Source: Candidatus Babelota bacterium (GTDB taxonomy: Bacteria > JAGOBX01). From it: a DNA stretch of 12,098 nucleotides. Below are positions 1 to 6,773 of this stretch, piece after piece (within the stretch, counting starts at the first letter, position 1; each line of letters starts with the position of its first letter). The stretch is from NCBI GenBank assembly GCA_017999075.1, contig JAGOBX010000058.1, positions 1 to 12,098 of the forward strand, in the 5' to 3' direction. The translations under genes and the position numbers were made by a program. Under the pieces are notes generated by a model, which saw nothing but the letters and a program-made list of their open reading frames with translations, was not told the DNA's origin and made no database searches.

Positions 1-615
1 GTTATATACTATTTCAATCTTATCGTTAGACATTACTCTTTCAACAATAACTTTCATTGCTCTGAATTTATCTCTGCGGTGTATCAAAAAAATTTTTGAA
101 ACAAATTTAGTTAAAAACAACGATTCTTCAAGAGCAGTATCTCCTCCGCCAATAACAGCAACAATTTTATTTTTAAAAAAAGCTCCATCGCATGTGGCGC
201 AGTAAGAAACTCCTTTTCCTGTAAATTCAGATTCTCCCTGAATATTAAGAATTCTCGGAGAAGCTCCTGAACATAATATTAATGTTTTTGCAACATATTC
301 CGTGTTTTTTGTGATAATTTTATGCGGTTGATTATAATTTCCTGCAATAATATTCAATATTTCATCTGTTACTATTTCAGTTCCGAATTTTTTAGAATGT
401 TCCAATAATTTTTGAATAAATTCATAACCGGAAACGGGTTCTGCAAAACCCGGATAATTTTCAATAAATTCAGTTATTATAATTTGTCCGCCAGGATATT
501 TATTTTCGATTATCAAAGTTTTCAACTTAGCTCTCGAAGCATATAAGCCGGCTGTCAACCCTGCGGGGCCTGCGCCAACTATTATAACATCATATTCATT
601 AAGGGTATTACTCAT
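1..615 (-). CDS. trxB: Thioredoxin reductase, N-terminal 205 residues (3' end beyond window)
   Basis: NADPH- and FAD-dependent flavoprotein that reduces thioredoxin in the cytoplasm. My reading of the minus strand gives an uninterrupted frame of 205 codons starting with [10 protein letters not shown]. It carries the FAD-binding GAGPAG motif (residues 14-19), the redox-active CATC pair (Cys139 and Cys142, followed by DG) and the NADPH-binding GGGDTA motif (156-161). These are in the order and spacing of the low-molecular-weight bacterial TrxB family, whose usual length is about 310 residues, so roughly the last third lies outside the window. The ATG at 615 overlaps the TAA stop of the response regulator gene by one base, so translational coupling is likely and no separate promoter is expected. 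Other flavoprotein disulfide reductases of the family (AhpF-like, ferredoxin-type TrxR) are less likely because the CxxC is in the classical TrxB position. Confidence 0.95.
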   Translation of the reverse strand, partial: MSNTLNEYDVIIVGAGPAGLTAGLYASRAKLKTLIIENKYPGGQIIITEFIENYPGFAEPVSGYEFIQKLLEHSKKFGTEIVTDEILNIIAGNYNQPHKIITKNTEYVAKTLILCSGASPRILNIQGESEFTGKGVSYCATCDGAFFKNKIVAVIGGGDTALEESLFLTKFVSKIFLIHRRDKFRAMKVIVERVMSNDKIEIVYN

Positions 616-998
616 TACGGCGTCGTTGTTAGAACTTTTTGAACTTTCTGAAATGTTTGAACAACTTTTTCTTTTACAAACGGTTTTTCAATAAAATCAA
701 AAGCTCCGGCTTTTATACATTCAAACAAAGTTTGCTTGCTTCCCATTGCAGTAACCATAATTACTTTAGTTGTGGGTTTTATCTGAAGGATTTCTTTCAA
801 GGCTGTTATTCCGTCTTTTTCAGGCATTATTATATCTAAAGTCACTACTGCCGGATCAAACTGCTTAAACAATTCGACTGCTTGAACTCCATTCTCAGCT
901 TCGCCGACAATTTCACAGCCAATTTCTTCCAATACATCAATCAGCTCAAATCTTATTATAGGAGAATCATCAGCTATAAGAACTTTTAACTTATCCAA
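615..998 (-). CDS. Single-domain response regulator, CheY-like
   Basis: 127-residue protein consisting only of a receiver domain, with no output domain. The conserved residues are all present: acidic pair Asp10-Asp11, phosphoacceptor Asp55 (in VTLDIIMP), Thr83 (in VTAM) and Lys105 (in EKPF). It should therefore be phosphorylated by a histidine kinase and act through protein contacts, as CheY or Spo0F-type proteins do. The start is a TTG at 998, chosen because a strong GGAGG (1005-1009) lies six bases upstream and the frame begins [11 protein letters not shown] as expected for the fold. Its stop overlaps the trxB start by one base. No kinase or chemotaxis gene is visible nearby, so the partner and output are unknown. 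Confidence 0.93.
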   Translation of the reverse strand: MDKLKVLIADDSPIIRFELIDVLEEIGCEIVGEAENGVQAVELFKQFDPAVVTLDIIMPEKDGITALKEILQIKPTTKVIMVTAMGSKQTLFECIKAGAFDFIEKPFVKEKVVQTFQKVQKVLTTTP

Positions 999-1041
999 AA
1001 TTGACCTCCGAGCAACATTTACTTTTTTTTTTAACTAACAT

Positions 1042-1069
1042 ATATTACAAAAAAAAAATAGTAAGTCAA
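1042..1069 (-). promoter_or_regulatory. Candidate promoter for response regulator-trxB
   Basis: On the minus strand TTGACT (1064-1069) is followed after 16 bases by TAATAT (1042-1047). It lies in the 84-base gap between the adenosyltransferase stop and the TTG start of the response regulator. The -35 matches the sigma-70 consensus at 5 of 6 bases and the -10 at 4 of 6. The gap is low-complexity A/T sequence, so a chance match is quite possible. Confidence 0.3.
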
Positions 1070-1094
1070 TAAAAAAATAATAAATATTATTTAT

Positions 1095-1610
1095 CTATTT
1101 ATCAATACCTTCTCTTGCCGGAATTCCCTGATGATAATAATGTTTAATTTCTTTCATTTCAGTAACAAGATCAGCACATTCTATTAAAGAATGCGGCGCA
1201 TTTCTTCCTGTCAAAATTAATTCCACATTTTTTTGTTTTTTCTTAATCAATTCAATTATTTTATCAACTTCTACAAAACCTGTTCCTGCTGCAGTAATAA
1301 TTTCATCAAGAACTATTACATCATAATATCCGGATTCTATTTCATTTTTTACTTCTTTGAATCCATTTTCAAATTTTTCCATATCAATTTTTTCAATTGT
1401 TCCGAAAATGAATTTGCCGCTTCCATATTGTTTTATTTTTAAATCAGGAAAAAAATCCTGGGCTTTAATTTCGCTTGTAAAATCAGCTTTCATAAACTGC
1501 GCAAAAAAAACTTTTTTTCCGCTGCATAAAGCACGCAAAGACAATCCCAGTGCTGCAGTAGTTTTTCCTTTCCCATTTCCTGTATAAATATGGGTATATC
1601 CTCTGTTCAT
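1095..1610 (-). CDS. cobO: Corrinoid adenosyltransferase (CobO/BtuR family)
   Basis: Transfers the 5'-deoxyadenosyl group of ATP to cob(I)alamin or cob(I)yrinic acid a,c-diamide, giving adenosylcobalamin. The 171-residue protein has the P-loop GNGKGKTT (11-18) directly after a short beta strand, the acidic LDE motif after hydrophobic residues (101-103), the LTGRNAP segment (133-139) and the family tail EMKEIKHYYHQGIPAREGID near the C terminus. The length is normal for the family. It lies 53 bases downstream of the 5S-type carboxyltransferase gene on the same strand, probably in the same operon. That placement fits supplying coenzyme B12 to methylmalonyl-CoA mutase, which would feed the transcarboxylase (inference; the mutase is not in the window). 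The ribosome binding site is weak (GGAA about 11 bases upstream). Confidence 0.92.
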   Translation of the reverse strand: MNRGYTHIYTGNGKGKTTAALGLSLRALCSGKKVFFAQFMKADFTSEIKAQDFFPDLKIKQYGSGKFIFGTIEKIDMEKFENGFKEVKNEIESGYYDVIVLDEIITAAGTGFVEVDKIIELIKKKQKNVELILTGRNAPHSLIECADLVTEMKEIKHYYHQGIPAREGIDK

Positions 1611-1663
1611 AATTCATTTTTCCGATTTATTATTTTATTTCAGATTCCGCGCTTATTATAATT

Positions 1664-3055
1664 TCATACCGGATACGCCTTATTTTCCACTGCAAGAGAA
1701 TCATCATATTTATATTTAGCAGCTCGGCGGTTTTTAAAAAATTCTTCTGCAAGCGGAGGAAACATGCAGTATGTCAAAACGTCAGTATCAGTTTCCATAT
1801 ATTCCTTAATTTTTTCTTTCATATCGGATATTTCATTTTTTATATTATCTGCAGGTCTGCAGGTTATGGGTTTTTCTCCTTTCAAAACTTTTTCCTGAAT
1901 TTCATCATCTATTTGCCCAGGAGGCATTCCATACTCTCCTTTAAAATATGCTTTTGTTTCATTTGTAATCATTTTATAACGTTCACCGGCAATTACATTC
2001 AATACAGCTTGAGTTCCAACTATTTGACTCGACGGAGTTACAAGAGGCGGATACCCGAAATCTTTTCTTACATTTGGAATTTCAAGCAAAACTTCATTTA
2101 ACTTATTCTCAGCGCCAGCCTGTTTCAATTGAGATAATAAATTCGATAACATTCCGCCTGGAACCTGATAATACAAAGCATTAACATCTACACTCATGAT
2201 TTTAGGATCCAGCAAACCATTTTTTAAATATTTATCACGTATATTTCTAAAATATTCACTTGCTTTATTTAAAAGTTTGGTGTCTAATCCAGTATCATAC
2301 TGAGTATCTTTCAAACATGATGCTATAGTTTCCGTAGGAGGCTGAGAAGTTCCCATAGCAAAAGGAGATAACGCAGTATCTACAACATCAACACCGGCTT
2401 CAACAGCTTTCAAATAAGTCATTGAACCAAAACCAGTAGTGTAATGAGTATGCAACTGAATAGGTATTTTAATATTCTTTTTCAATTCTGAAACAAGTTC
2501 ATATGCATCAAATGGTTTTAACAATCCAGCCATATCTTTTATACATAAGGAATCGGCGCCCATGTCTTCAATCTGTTTTGCAAGCTTTATAAAAGCTTCT
2601 TTAGTATGGACGGGACTTATTGTATAACTTATGGTAACCTGCGCGTGAGCTTTTTCCTTTTTTACCGATTCCAATGATTTCCGTATATTCCTCATATCAT
2701 TCAAAGCGTCAAACATTCTTACAACATCTATTCCATACGCCACCATTTTTTTTACAAATTCTTCAACCACGTCATCAGCATAATGCCTGTATCCAACCAA
2801 ATTCTGCCCGCGAAGAAGCATTTGCAGTTTTGTTTTTTTAAATTTTGATTTGAATTTAGACAATCTGACCCAAGGATCTTCATTCAAAAATCTTAAACAA
2901 CTGTCAAATGTGGCGCCTCCCCAGCATTCAACAGAATGATAACCTATATTATCCATTATTTCAGCTATCTCAAGCATTTCATCTGTTGTCATTCTTGTTG
3001 CTATCAACGATTGATGAGCATCGCGTAAAACAGTTTCTGTAATTTTTAATTTCAT
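1664..3055 (-). CDS. Biotin-dependent carboxyltransferase, 5S transcarboxylase / OadA / PycB type
   Basis: 463-residue TIM-barrel carboxyltransferase that moves a carboxyl group between carboxybiotin and pyruvate/oxaloacetate. Seen in sequence: RDAHQS (11-16, Asp12 a predicted metal ligand), QMLLRGQN (78-85), Lys173 in IKDMAGL (the lysine that is carbamylated in this family), His202 and His204 in LHTHYTTG (metal ligands), and FGYPPLVTPSSQIVG in the C-terminal region. It ends without a biotinyl domain. That domain is encoded separately just upstream, as in the Propionibacterium 5S + 1.3S arrangement, unlike OadA proteins of about 590 residues with fused biotin domains. A strong AAGGAG lies before the ATG, 18 bases after the biotin carrier gene. 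With the 12S-type gene in the same operon, methylmalonyl-CoA:pyruvate transcarboxylase is the most economical reading. Oxaloacetate decarboxylase alpha or pyruvate carboxylase subunit B remain possible. Confidence 0.9.
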   Translation of the reverse strand: MKLKITETVLRDAHQSLIATRMTTDEMLEIAEIMDNIGYHSVECWGGATFDSCLRFLNEDPWVRLSKFKSKFKKTKLQMLLRGQNLVGYRHYADDVVEEFVKKMVAYGIDVVRMFDALNDMRNIRKSLESVKKEKAHAQVTISYTISPVHTKEAFIKLAKQIEDMGADSLCIKDMAGLLKPFDAYELVSELKKNIKIPIQLHTHYTTGFGSMTYLKAVEAGVDVVDTALSPFAMGTSQPPTETIASCLKDTQYDTGLDTKLLNKASEYFRNIRDKYLKNGLLDPKIMSVDVNALYYQVPGGMLSNLLSQLKQAGAENKLNEVLLEIPNVRKDFGYPPLVTPSSQIVGTQAVLNVIAGERYKMITNETKAYFKGEYGMPPGQIDDEIQEKVLKGEKPITCRPADNIKNEISDMKEKIKEYMETDTDVLTYCMFPPLAEEFFKNRRAAKYKYDDSLAVENKAYPV

Positions 3056-3073
3056 GATTTCTCCTTGTTTTAA

Positions 3074-3454
3074 TTAAGATTCAATCTCAAAAAGCAATTC
3101 GTCTTTATCAACTTTTTGTCCGACTGAAACATAAATTTTCTTTAATTTTCCGTTTCCAGGAGATACGATTTCATTTTCCATTTTCATTGCTTCCATAACA
3201 AGAACAGGAGTATTCATACTAATTTTATCTCCTTCTTTCTTCAAAATTTTCACGATGTTGCCAGGAAGAGAAGAAAATATTTTATTCGGATCGTCATTTT
3301 TATTTCCCTCAGTTTTAGAAGCTTCAGCCTTATTAATCAGATTTTCAAGTTTAAAACTCGGTTTATTTATAGGTTTTTTCTTAGGTTCATCAATTTGTTC
3401 TACTTCTACAAGGAATTGTTTATCATTTATTTTAACATTAAATTTTTTATACAT
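3074..3454 (-). CDS. Biotin carboxyl carrier protein (1.3S transcarboxylase / MmdC type)
   Basis: 126-residue biotin carrier. The C-terminal half (about 60-126) is a biotinyl/lipoyl fold with the biotinylation motif MEAMKMEN, the acceptor being Lys91, and a second hairpin KVDKDELLFEIES as in 1.3S and OadA biotin domains. Residues 1-20 form a short beta-rich start. Residues 21-58 are a flexible, Lys/Asn/Pro-rich linker that would let the biotin swing between the 12S- and 5S-type subunits. It would need a biotin ligase encoded elsewhere. The ribosome binding site GGAGGT is built into the last Trp-Arg-stop codons of the upstream 69-residue gene, so the two are probably translated together. Confidence 0.92.
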   Translation of the reverse strand: MYKKFNVKINDKQFLVEVEQIDEPKKKPINKPSFKLENLINKAEASKTEGNKNDDPNKIFSSLPGNIVKILKKEGDKISMNTPVLVMEAMKMENEIVSPGNGKLKKIYVSVGQKVDKDELLFEIES

Positions 3455-3460
3455 ATATAT

Positions 3461-3670
3461 TTACCTCCAGTAACTATTAAAAATTTCATTTCTGTTTACC
3501 GAGTTTTTTTTAGCAAGCTTATTCCATTTGTAAATATGAAATTTCTTCAGGCTTCTTATTTTGAATCTTGCGCCTTCCATCATTTGGGCAATACATGTCG
3601 TAATCGCACAAATTTCTTCATCTGATGCTTCAAAACAAGGTTCAATAAAACTATTTTTGTTATTTGCCAT
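3461..3670 (-). CDS. Small soluble subunit resembling the C-terminal tail of OadG/MmdD-type gamma subunits
   Basis: 69-residue protein in the position where carboxyltransferase operons often carry the gamma/delta subunit. It has no membrane segment. The pattern is an acidic SDEEI start (16-20) leading into a helix AITTCIAQMM (22-31), then FKIRSLKKF (36-44) and a Trp-containing YKWNKLAKKNS (47-57). From memory of the families this resembles the cytosolic tail of OadG-like subunits (an 'EEIAAITAAI...IRSIRR...W...R' pattern) and, more loosely, the epsilon subunit of actinobacterial acyl-CoA carboxylases. A role in assembling or stabilising the carboxyltransferase complex is inferred. It sits 23 bases after mmdA and 6 bases before the biotin carrier gene. 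Its own ribosome binding site is weak or too distant (AAGGAC about 14 bases before ATG). Confidence 0.7.
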   Translation of the reverse strand: MANNKNSFIEPCFEASDEEICAITTCIAQMMEGARFKIRSLKKFHIYKWNKLAKKNSVNRNEIFNSYWR

Positions 3671-3693
3671 ATATTTTTTTGCCGTCCTTAATT

Positions 3694-5241
3694 TTATAAC
3701 GGTATATTTCCGTGTTTTTTCGGAAACCGCTGTTCTCTTTTTGTTCTTGCTATCTTAAGCGCATAAATAATTTTATTTCTCGTATCTTTAGGATCAATTA
3801 CATCATCAACATAACCGCGTTCTGCAGCAACGTATGGATTAGCGAATTTATCAGTGTATTCAGTTATTTTTTCTTTTCTTGTTTCAACAGGATTTTCAGA
3901 TTTCATAATTTCCTTTTTAAAAATTATATTTGCCGCTGCATCCGGCCCCATAACAGCTATTTCAGCAGAAGGCCATGCAAAAACAAAATCTGCGCCAAGA
4001 TGTTTGCTGCTCATAGCAATATATGCGCCTCCGTAAGCTTTCCTTAAAATTATATTTATTTTGGGTACAGACGCTTCTGCATAAGCATAAAGCAATTTTG
4101 CTCCATGCCTGATAATCCCGTTATGTTCCTGATACACTCCAGGTAAATATCCCGGAACATCTGTAAAAGTTATAAGCGGTATATTAAATGCATCGCAAAA
4201 CCTTATGAATCTTGAAGCTTTATCCGCAGAATTATAATCAAGAACTCCTGCATTAATCTTTGGCTGATTAGCAATAATACCTATACTTCTCCCTCCAATT
4301 CTTCCAAAACCCACAACTACATTAGAAGCAAAATGAGGCTGTACTTCAAGAAAATCATCTCCATCTACTATTTTAAGTATTATATCTTTTATATCATAAG
4401 ATTTGCTTGATTCTACCGGCAAAAGTGAAAATAAATCCGGTATAACTTTAGTCATAGTATCTTCGTTTTTAACGTATGGAGGATCATCCATATTATTCGA
4501 TGGAATATATTCAAGAATAAGTTTAATCAAATCAAGGCAATCTTTTTCGTCTTCAGCAATGAAATGAGCTACACCGCTTTTAGTATTGTGCGTAACTGCT
4601 CCTCCTAACCCCTCAACTGTAACATTTTCTCCTGTTACAGCTTTAATAACTTGAGGTCCAGTAACAAACATCTGGCTTGTTTTATGAGTCATAAAAATAA
4701 AATCCATTATTGCTGGAGAATAAACTGCTCCTCCTGCACATGGACCCATCACAGCAAGAAGTTGAGGTATTACTCCTGACGCCTGAGTATTCCTGTAAAA
4801 TATTTCGCCGTATCCGGCAAGAGCATCTACTCCCTCCTGAATACGGGCCCCGCCCGAATCATTTATTCCAATTACAGGACATCCGTATTTCACTGCAAGA
4901 TCAAGTATTTTACATATTTTTTTTGCGTGCATTTCACCAAGAGAACCGCCTATTACGGTAAAATCCTGAGAATATAAAAAAACTCGCTTTCCGTTTATCA
5001 ATCCATATCCTGTTATTACGCCATCTGCAGGAGCTTCAGTGTTATGCATATCAAAATCTGAACACCGGTGTTTTACAAACTGATCTATTTCATTAAAAGT
5101 GTTTTCATCCAGCAGATAGTCTATTCTTTCACGAGCAGTCATTTTCCCGTATTTTTTTTGTTTTTCAATTTTATCAGCGCCGCCCATAGAATTAATTTTC
5201 CCTTTTCTTTCATACAACTCTTCTATTTTTTTTTCACCCAT
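3694..5241 (-). CDS. mmdA: Methylmalonyl-CoA/propionyl-CoA carboxyltransferase (12S transcarboxylase / MmdA / PccB type)
   Basis: 515-residue acyl-CoA carboxyltransferase with two crotonase-like halves. Visible motifs: MTARERIDYLLD (34-45), NDSGGARIQEGV (127-138), GPCAGGAVYSPA (166-177, first oxyanion hole), KAYGGAYIAM (401-410, second oxyanion hole) and the C-terminal KKHGNIPL that closes many members of this family. Length and order are normal. It transfers the carboxyl group between methylmalonyl-CoA (or propionyl-CoA) and biotin. It heads an operon followed by the small subunit, biotin carrier and 5S-type protein, so the transcarboxylase reading is favoured over a propionyl-CoA carboxylase: no biotin carboxylase (AccC/PccA) is in the window. 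A strong GGAGG lies 10 bases before the ATG and a good promoter at 5367-5395. Confidence 0.92.
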   Translation of the reverse strand: MGEKKIEELYERKGKINSMGGADKIEKQKKYGKMTARERIDYLLDENTFNEIDQFVKHRCSDFDMHNTEAPADGVITGYGLINGKRVFLYSQDFTVIGGSLGEMHAKKICKILDLAVKYGCPVIGINDSGGARIQEGVDALAGYGEIFYRNTQASGVIPQLLAVMGPCAGGAVYSPAIMDFIFMTHKTSQMFVTGPQVIKAVTGENVTVEGLGGAVTHNTKSGVAHFIAEDEKDCLDLIKLILEYIPSNNMDDPPYVKNEDTMTKVIPDLFSLLPVESSKSYDIKDIILKIVDGDDFLEVQPHFASNVVVGFGRIGGRSIGIIANQPKINAGVLDYNSADKASRFIRFCDAFNIPLITFTDVPGYLPGVYQEHNGIIRHGAKLLYAYAEASVPKINIILRKAYGGAYIAMSSKHLGADFVFAWPSAEIAVMGPDAAANIIFKKEIMKSENPVETRKEKITEYTDKFANPYVAAERGYVDDVIDPKDTRNKIIYALKIARTKREQRFPKKHGNIPL

Positions 5242-5273
5242 AATTTATGCGCCTCCAATTTCTACTAAGTAAA

Positions 5274-5303
5274 ACATAATCTTGCAATTATGTGAAATAT
5301 TTC
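5274..5303. promoter_or_regulatory. Two adjacent palindromes in the mmdA leader
   Basis: ACATAAT (5274-5280) and ATTATGT (5287-5293) are perfect 7-base inverted arms around the six bases CTTGCA. They are immediately followed by the perfect 10-base palindrome GAAATATTTC (5294-5303). Both lie between the mmdA promoter and its start codon, about 33-60 bases before the ATG. They could be a repressor site or a leader hairpin. The base composition makes chance palindromes common, so function is uncertain. Confidence 0.3.
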
Positions 5304-5366
5304 GGTTTAATTTATATTTTTTTTAAATCAACCCGAGTTTGATGATTCAAAAATTTTATGTTTTTT

Positions 5367-5395
5367 ATTATACCTGATAAAATTAAATTATTCAA
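5367..5395 (-). promoter_or_regulatory. Promoter of the mmdA-5S-cobO operon
   Basis: On the minus strand TTGAAT (5390-5395) is followed, after exactly 17 bases, by a perfect TATAAT (5367-5372). Transcription would begin near 5360, giving a leader of about 120 bases before the mmdA ATG. Spacing is ideal for a sigma-70-type promoter and no other comparable match lies between it and the gene. Confidence 0.6.
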
Positions 5396-5519
5396 CATTA
5401 AACTGTAAATCTTTCATGATTGTTTTTTTATAACAATTCAATATGTTTAAATTTTCCAAAAAAAATATTCTATAATTAAATGAAATTATAAAAATAATAT
5501 AAATAAAACAAAAAAATAT

Positions 5520-5547
5520 TTGACTAAATGATAGTTGTTTATAAAAT
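5520..5547 (+). promoter_or_regulatory. Candidate promoter for the first radical SAM gene
   Basis: TTGACT (5520-5525) followed after 16 bases by TAAAAT (5542-5547), each 5 of 6 to the consensus, pointing toward the gene starting at 5658 with a leader of about 100 bases. The surrounding A/T-only sequence offers alternative -10 matches, for example TATAAA at 5540. Confidence 0.4.
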
Positions 5548-5568
5548 AAAATATTTATAAAATAAAAT
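5538..5568 (+). repeat. 15-base tandem direct repeat, period 16
   Basis: TTTATAAAATAAAAT occurs at 5538-5552 and again at 5554-5568, and a shorter related stretch follows (ATAAAATTAT from 5571). It overlaps the -10 of the candidate rightward promoter. It may be simple A/T slippage or a repeated protein-binding site. Confidence 0.6.
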
Positions 5569-5657
5569 CTATAAAATTATTTACATTTTTTTAATAATTT
5601 TTTTTTGATTTTATAAGAAAATACTAAAGTAAATATATTGTTAAAGAGGATTTTTCA

Positions 5658-6704
5658 ATGGGTTTTTTTTCTAAATCAGCTTATTTGTGCAAATTGATTA
5701 AAACCAAGATAACAAAAAAATATTTCCCGATAAACGTTACTATTTGTATTACAGGCAAATGTAATTACAGATGCTTGTATTGTTATGGTGAATTTTCACG
5801 CAAAACACGAGAATCAGAAATGACTACGTCTCAAATATTAAATCTTATAGATCAATTATATGAAAAGGGAACAAGATACATTTCAGTTTCCGGAGGAGAA
5901 CCTTTAATTCATAAAGATGTAGGAAAAATTATCGACCATATTAAAGCAAAAAATTGCGAATGTACAATATCCACCAACTGTTCTCTATTACCGAAAAAAA
6001 TTAATGAGATAAAAAATGTGGATTTGATTGCCGCAAGTTTAGACGGCATAGAAAATGAAAATGATTTAAACCGAGGAACCGGTGCTTTCCAAAAAACAAT
6101 GAAAGGAATAGAATCTGCTTTAAAATACAAAATACCTATTGTTATAAATACGGTTTTAACAAAAAATAATGTAAATTCAATTGAATATTTATCTTCGTTA
6201 GGCAAAGAACTCGGCATAAAAATAAAATTCAGTTTCATGGTTTATTCAGACTTGCAGAGAAAAAAAAATATTTATGACAAATTGGAACTGAGCAGCGAAG
6301 AAATCAAAAATGCCCTGATAAAAATTTTAGCATTAAAAAAAAATGGAGCGCCTATACTTTATTCTGATAAAGCTTATAAGTTATCTTTAATTTGGCCTGA
6401 TCATTCAAAGTTATATTACTGGGATGAAACTCCTGATTTCCAATATGCCAAATGTTATTCTGCAAAAATGTTTTATCAAATTGACAGCGATAGTTCAGTC
6501 TATCCTTGCAGTATGTTTTTTGACTCATTTAAGGCAAAAAAAATTTTAGAGGTGGGTCTGGAAGAAGCATTTGCGAATGCCCGGCAAAAAAATTTATGTA
6601 CAGCTTGTTCTAAACCAAGCTACATTGAACACAATTTAATTTACGGTTTTGATTATTCTACCATATTTTCAAATATTGTTGATTACTTTAAATATAATAA
6701 GTGA
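5658..6704 (+). CDS. Radical SAM/SPASM protein, type A, copy 1
   Basis: 348-residue radical SAM enzyme. The SAM-binding [4Fe-4S] cluster motif is CNYRCLYC (Cys35, Cys39, Cys42), followed by SGGEP (78-82) and a SLDG strand motif (127-130). The C-terminal part is SPASM-like, with Cys266, Cys284, Cys314 and Cys317 as candidate ligands for an auxiliary cluster and the signature IDSDSSVYPC. Residues 1-25 form a basic, aromatic leader. Compared with copy 2 (9456-10493), which aligns without gaps through the C-terminal Cys pair, two usually conserved positions differ: the TNG after the fourth strand is TNC (Cys108), and the second Cys of the paired PCC is Ser285. A good AGAGGA precedes the ATG. The substrate is unknown. 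It is convergent with a type B gene and followed by a likely terminator. Confidence 0.88.
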   Translation: MGFFSKSAYLCKLIKTKITKKYFPINVTICITGKCNYRCLYCYGEFSRKTRESEMTTSQILNLIDQLYEKGTRYISVSGGEPLIHKDVGKIIDHIKAKNCECTISTNCSLLPKKINEIKNVDLIAASLDGIENENDLNRGTGAFQKTMKGIESALKYKIPIVINTVLTKNNVNSIEYLSSLGKELGIKIKFSFMVYSDLQRKKNIYDKLELSSEEIKNALIKILALKKNGAPILYSDKAYKLSLIWPDHSKLYYWDETPDFQYAKCYSAKMFYQIDSDSSVYPCSMFFDSFKAKKILEVGLEEAFANARQKNLCTACSKPSYIEHNLIYGFDYSTIFSNIVDYFKYNK

Positions 6705-6733
6705 AATGAAATTAATATTCAAAAAAGTGCACG

Positions 6734-6761
6734 GCTTTTTCAAAGGAATAAAGCATTTTTT
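6734..6761 (+). terminator. Probable intrinsic terminator after radical SAM type A copy 1
   Basis: GCTTTTTC (6734-6741) pairs with GAATAAAGC (6746-6754) through eight base pairs with one bulged T (6749), loop AAAG, followed by ATTTTTTATTT. It lies 30 bases after the stop of the plus-strand gene and just beyond the stop of the facing gene. The stem is A/T-rich and therefore not very stable. Confidence 0.5.
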
Positions 6762-6773
6762 ATTTCTGTAATT

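Larger units (their letters stand above)
5242..5657. other. Divergent, very AT-rich intergenic region
   Basis: 416 bases between the diverging mmdA operon and the first radical SAM gene. It contains the mmdA promoter, leader palindromes, a candidate rightward promoter and a short direct repeat, listed separately. The only open frames I find by reading are of 5-16 codons without ribosome binding sites. I see no RNA gene, riboswitch-like conserved core or mobile-element end. Confidence 0.8.

Noticed and set aside
4710-4961. 83-codon plus-strand open frame
   Set aside because: It lies wholly opposite the well-supported carboxyltransferase gene and its translation shows no family motif.
1664-5241. 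Complete membrane-bound Na+-translocating decarboxylase
   Set aside because: No OadB/MmdB membrane subunit and no membrane helix in the small subunit are present in the window.
5245-5277. Ten-codon frame MFYLVEIGGA on the minus strand ending just before mmdA
   Set aside because: It has no ribosome binding site of its own and its Gly-Gly codons are simply the mmdA Shine-Dalgarno sequence; a leader peptide cannot be supported.
5358-5408. Sixteen-codon plus-strand frame in the divergent intergenic region, considered as a precursor peptide
   Set aside because: It has no ribosome binding site, ordinary A/T-rich content and overlaps the mmdA promoter.
5440-5640. CRISPR array or origin of replication suggested by repeated A/T motifs
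   Set aside because: Only one short direct repeat of 15 bases with period 16 is present; there are no spacers, DnaA boxes or regular iterons.
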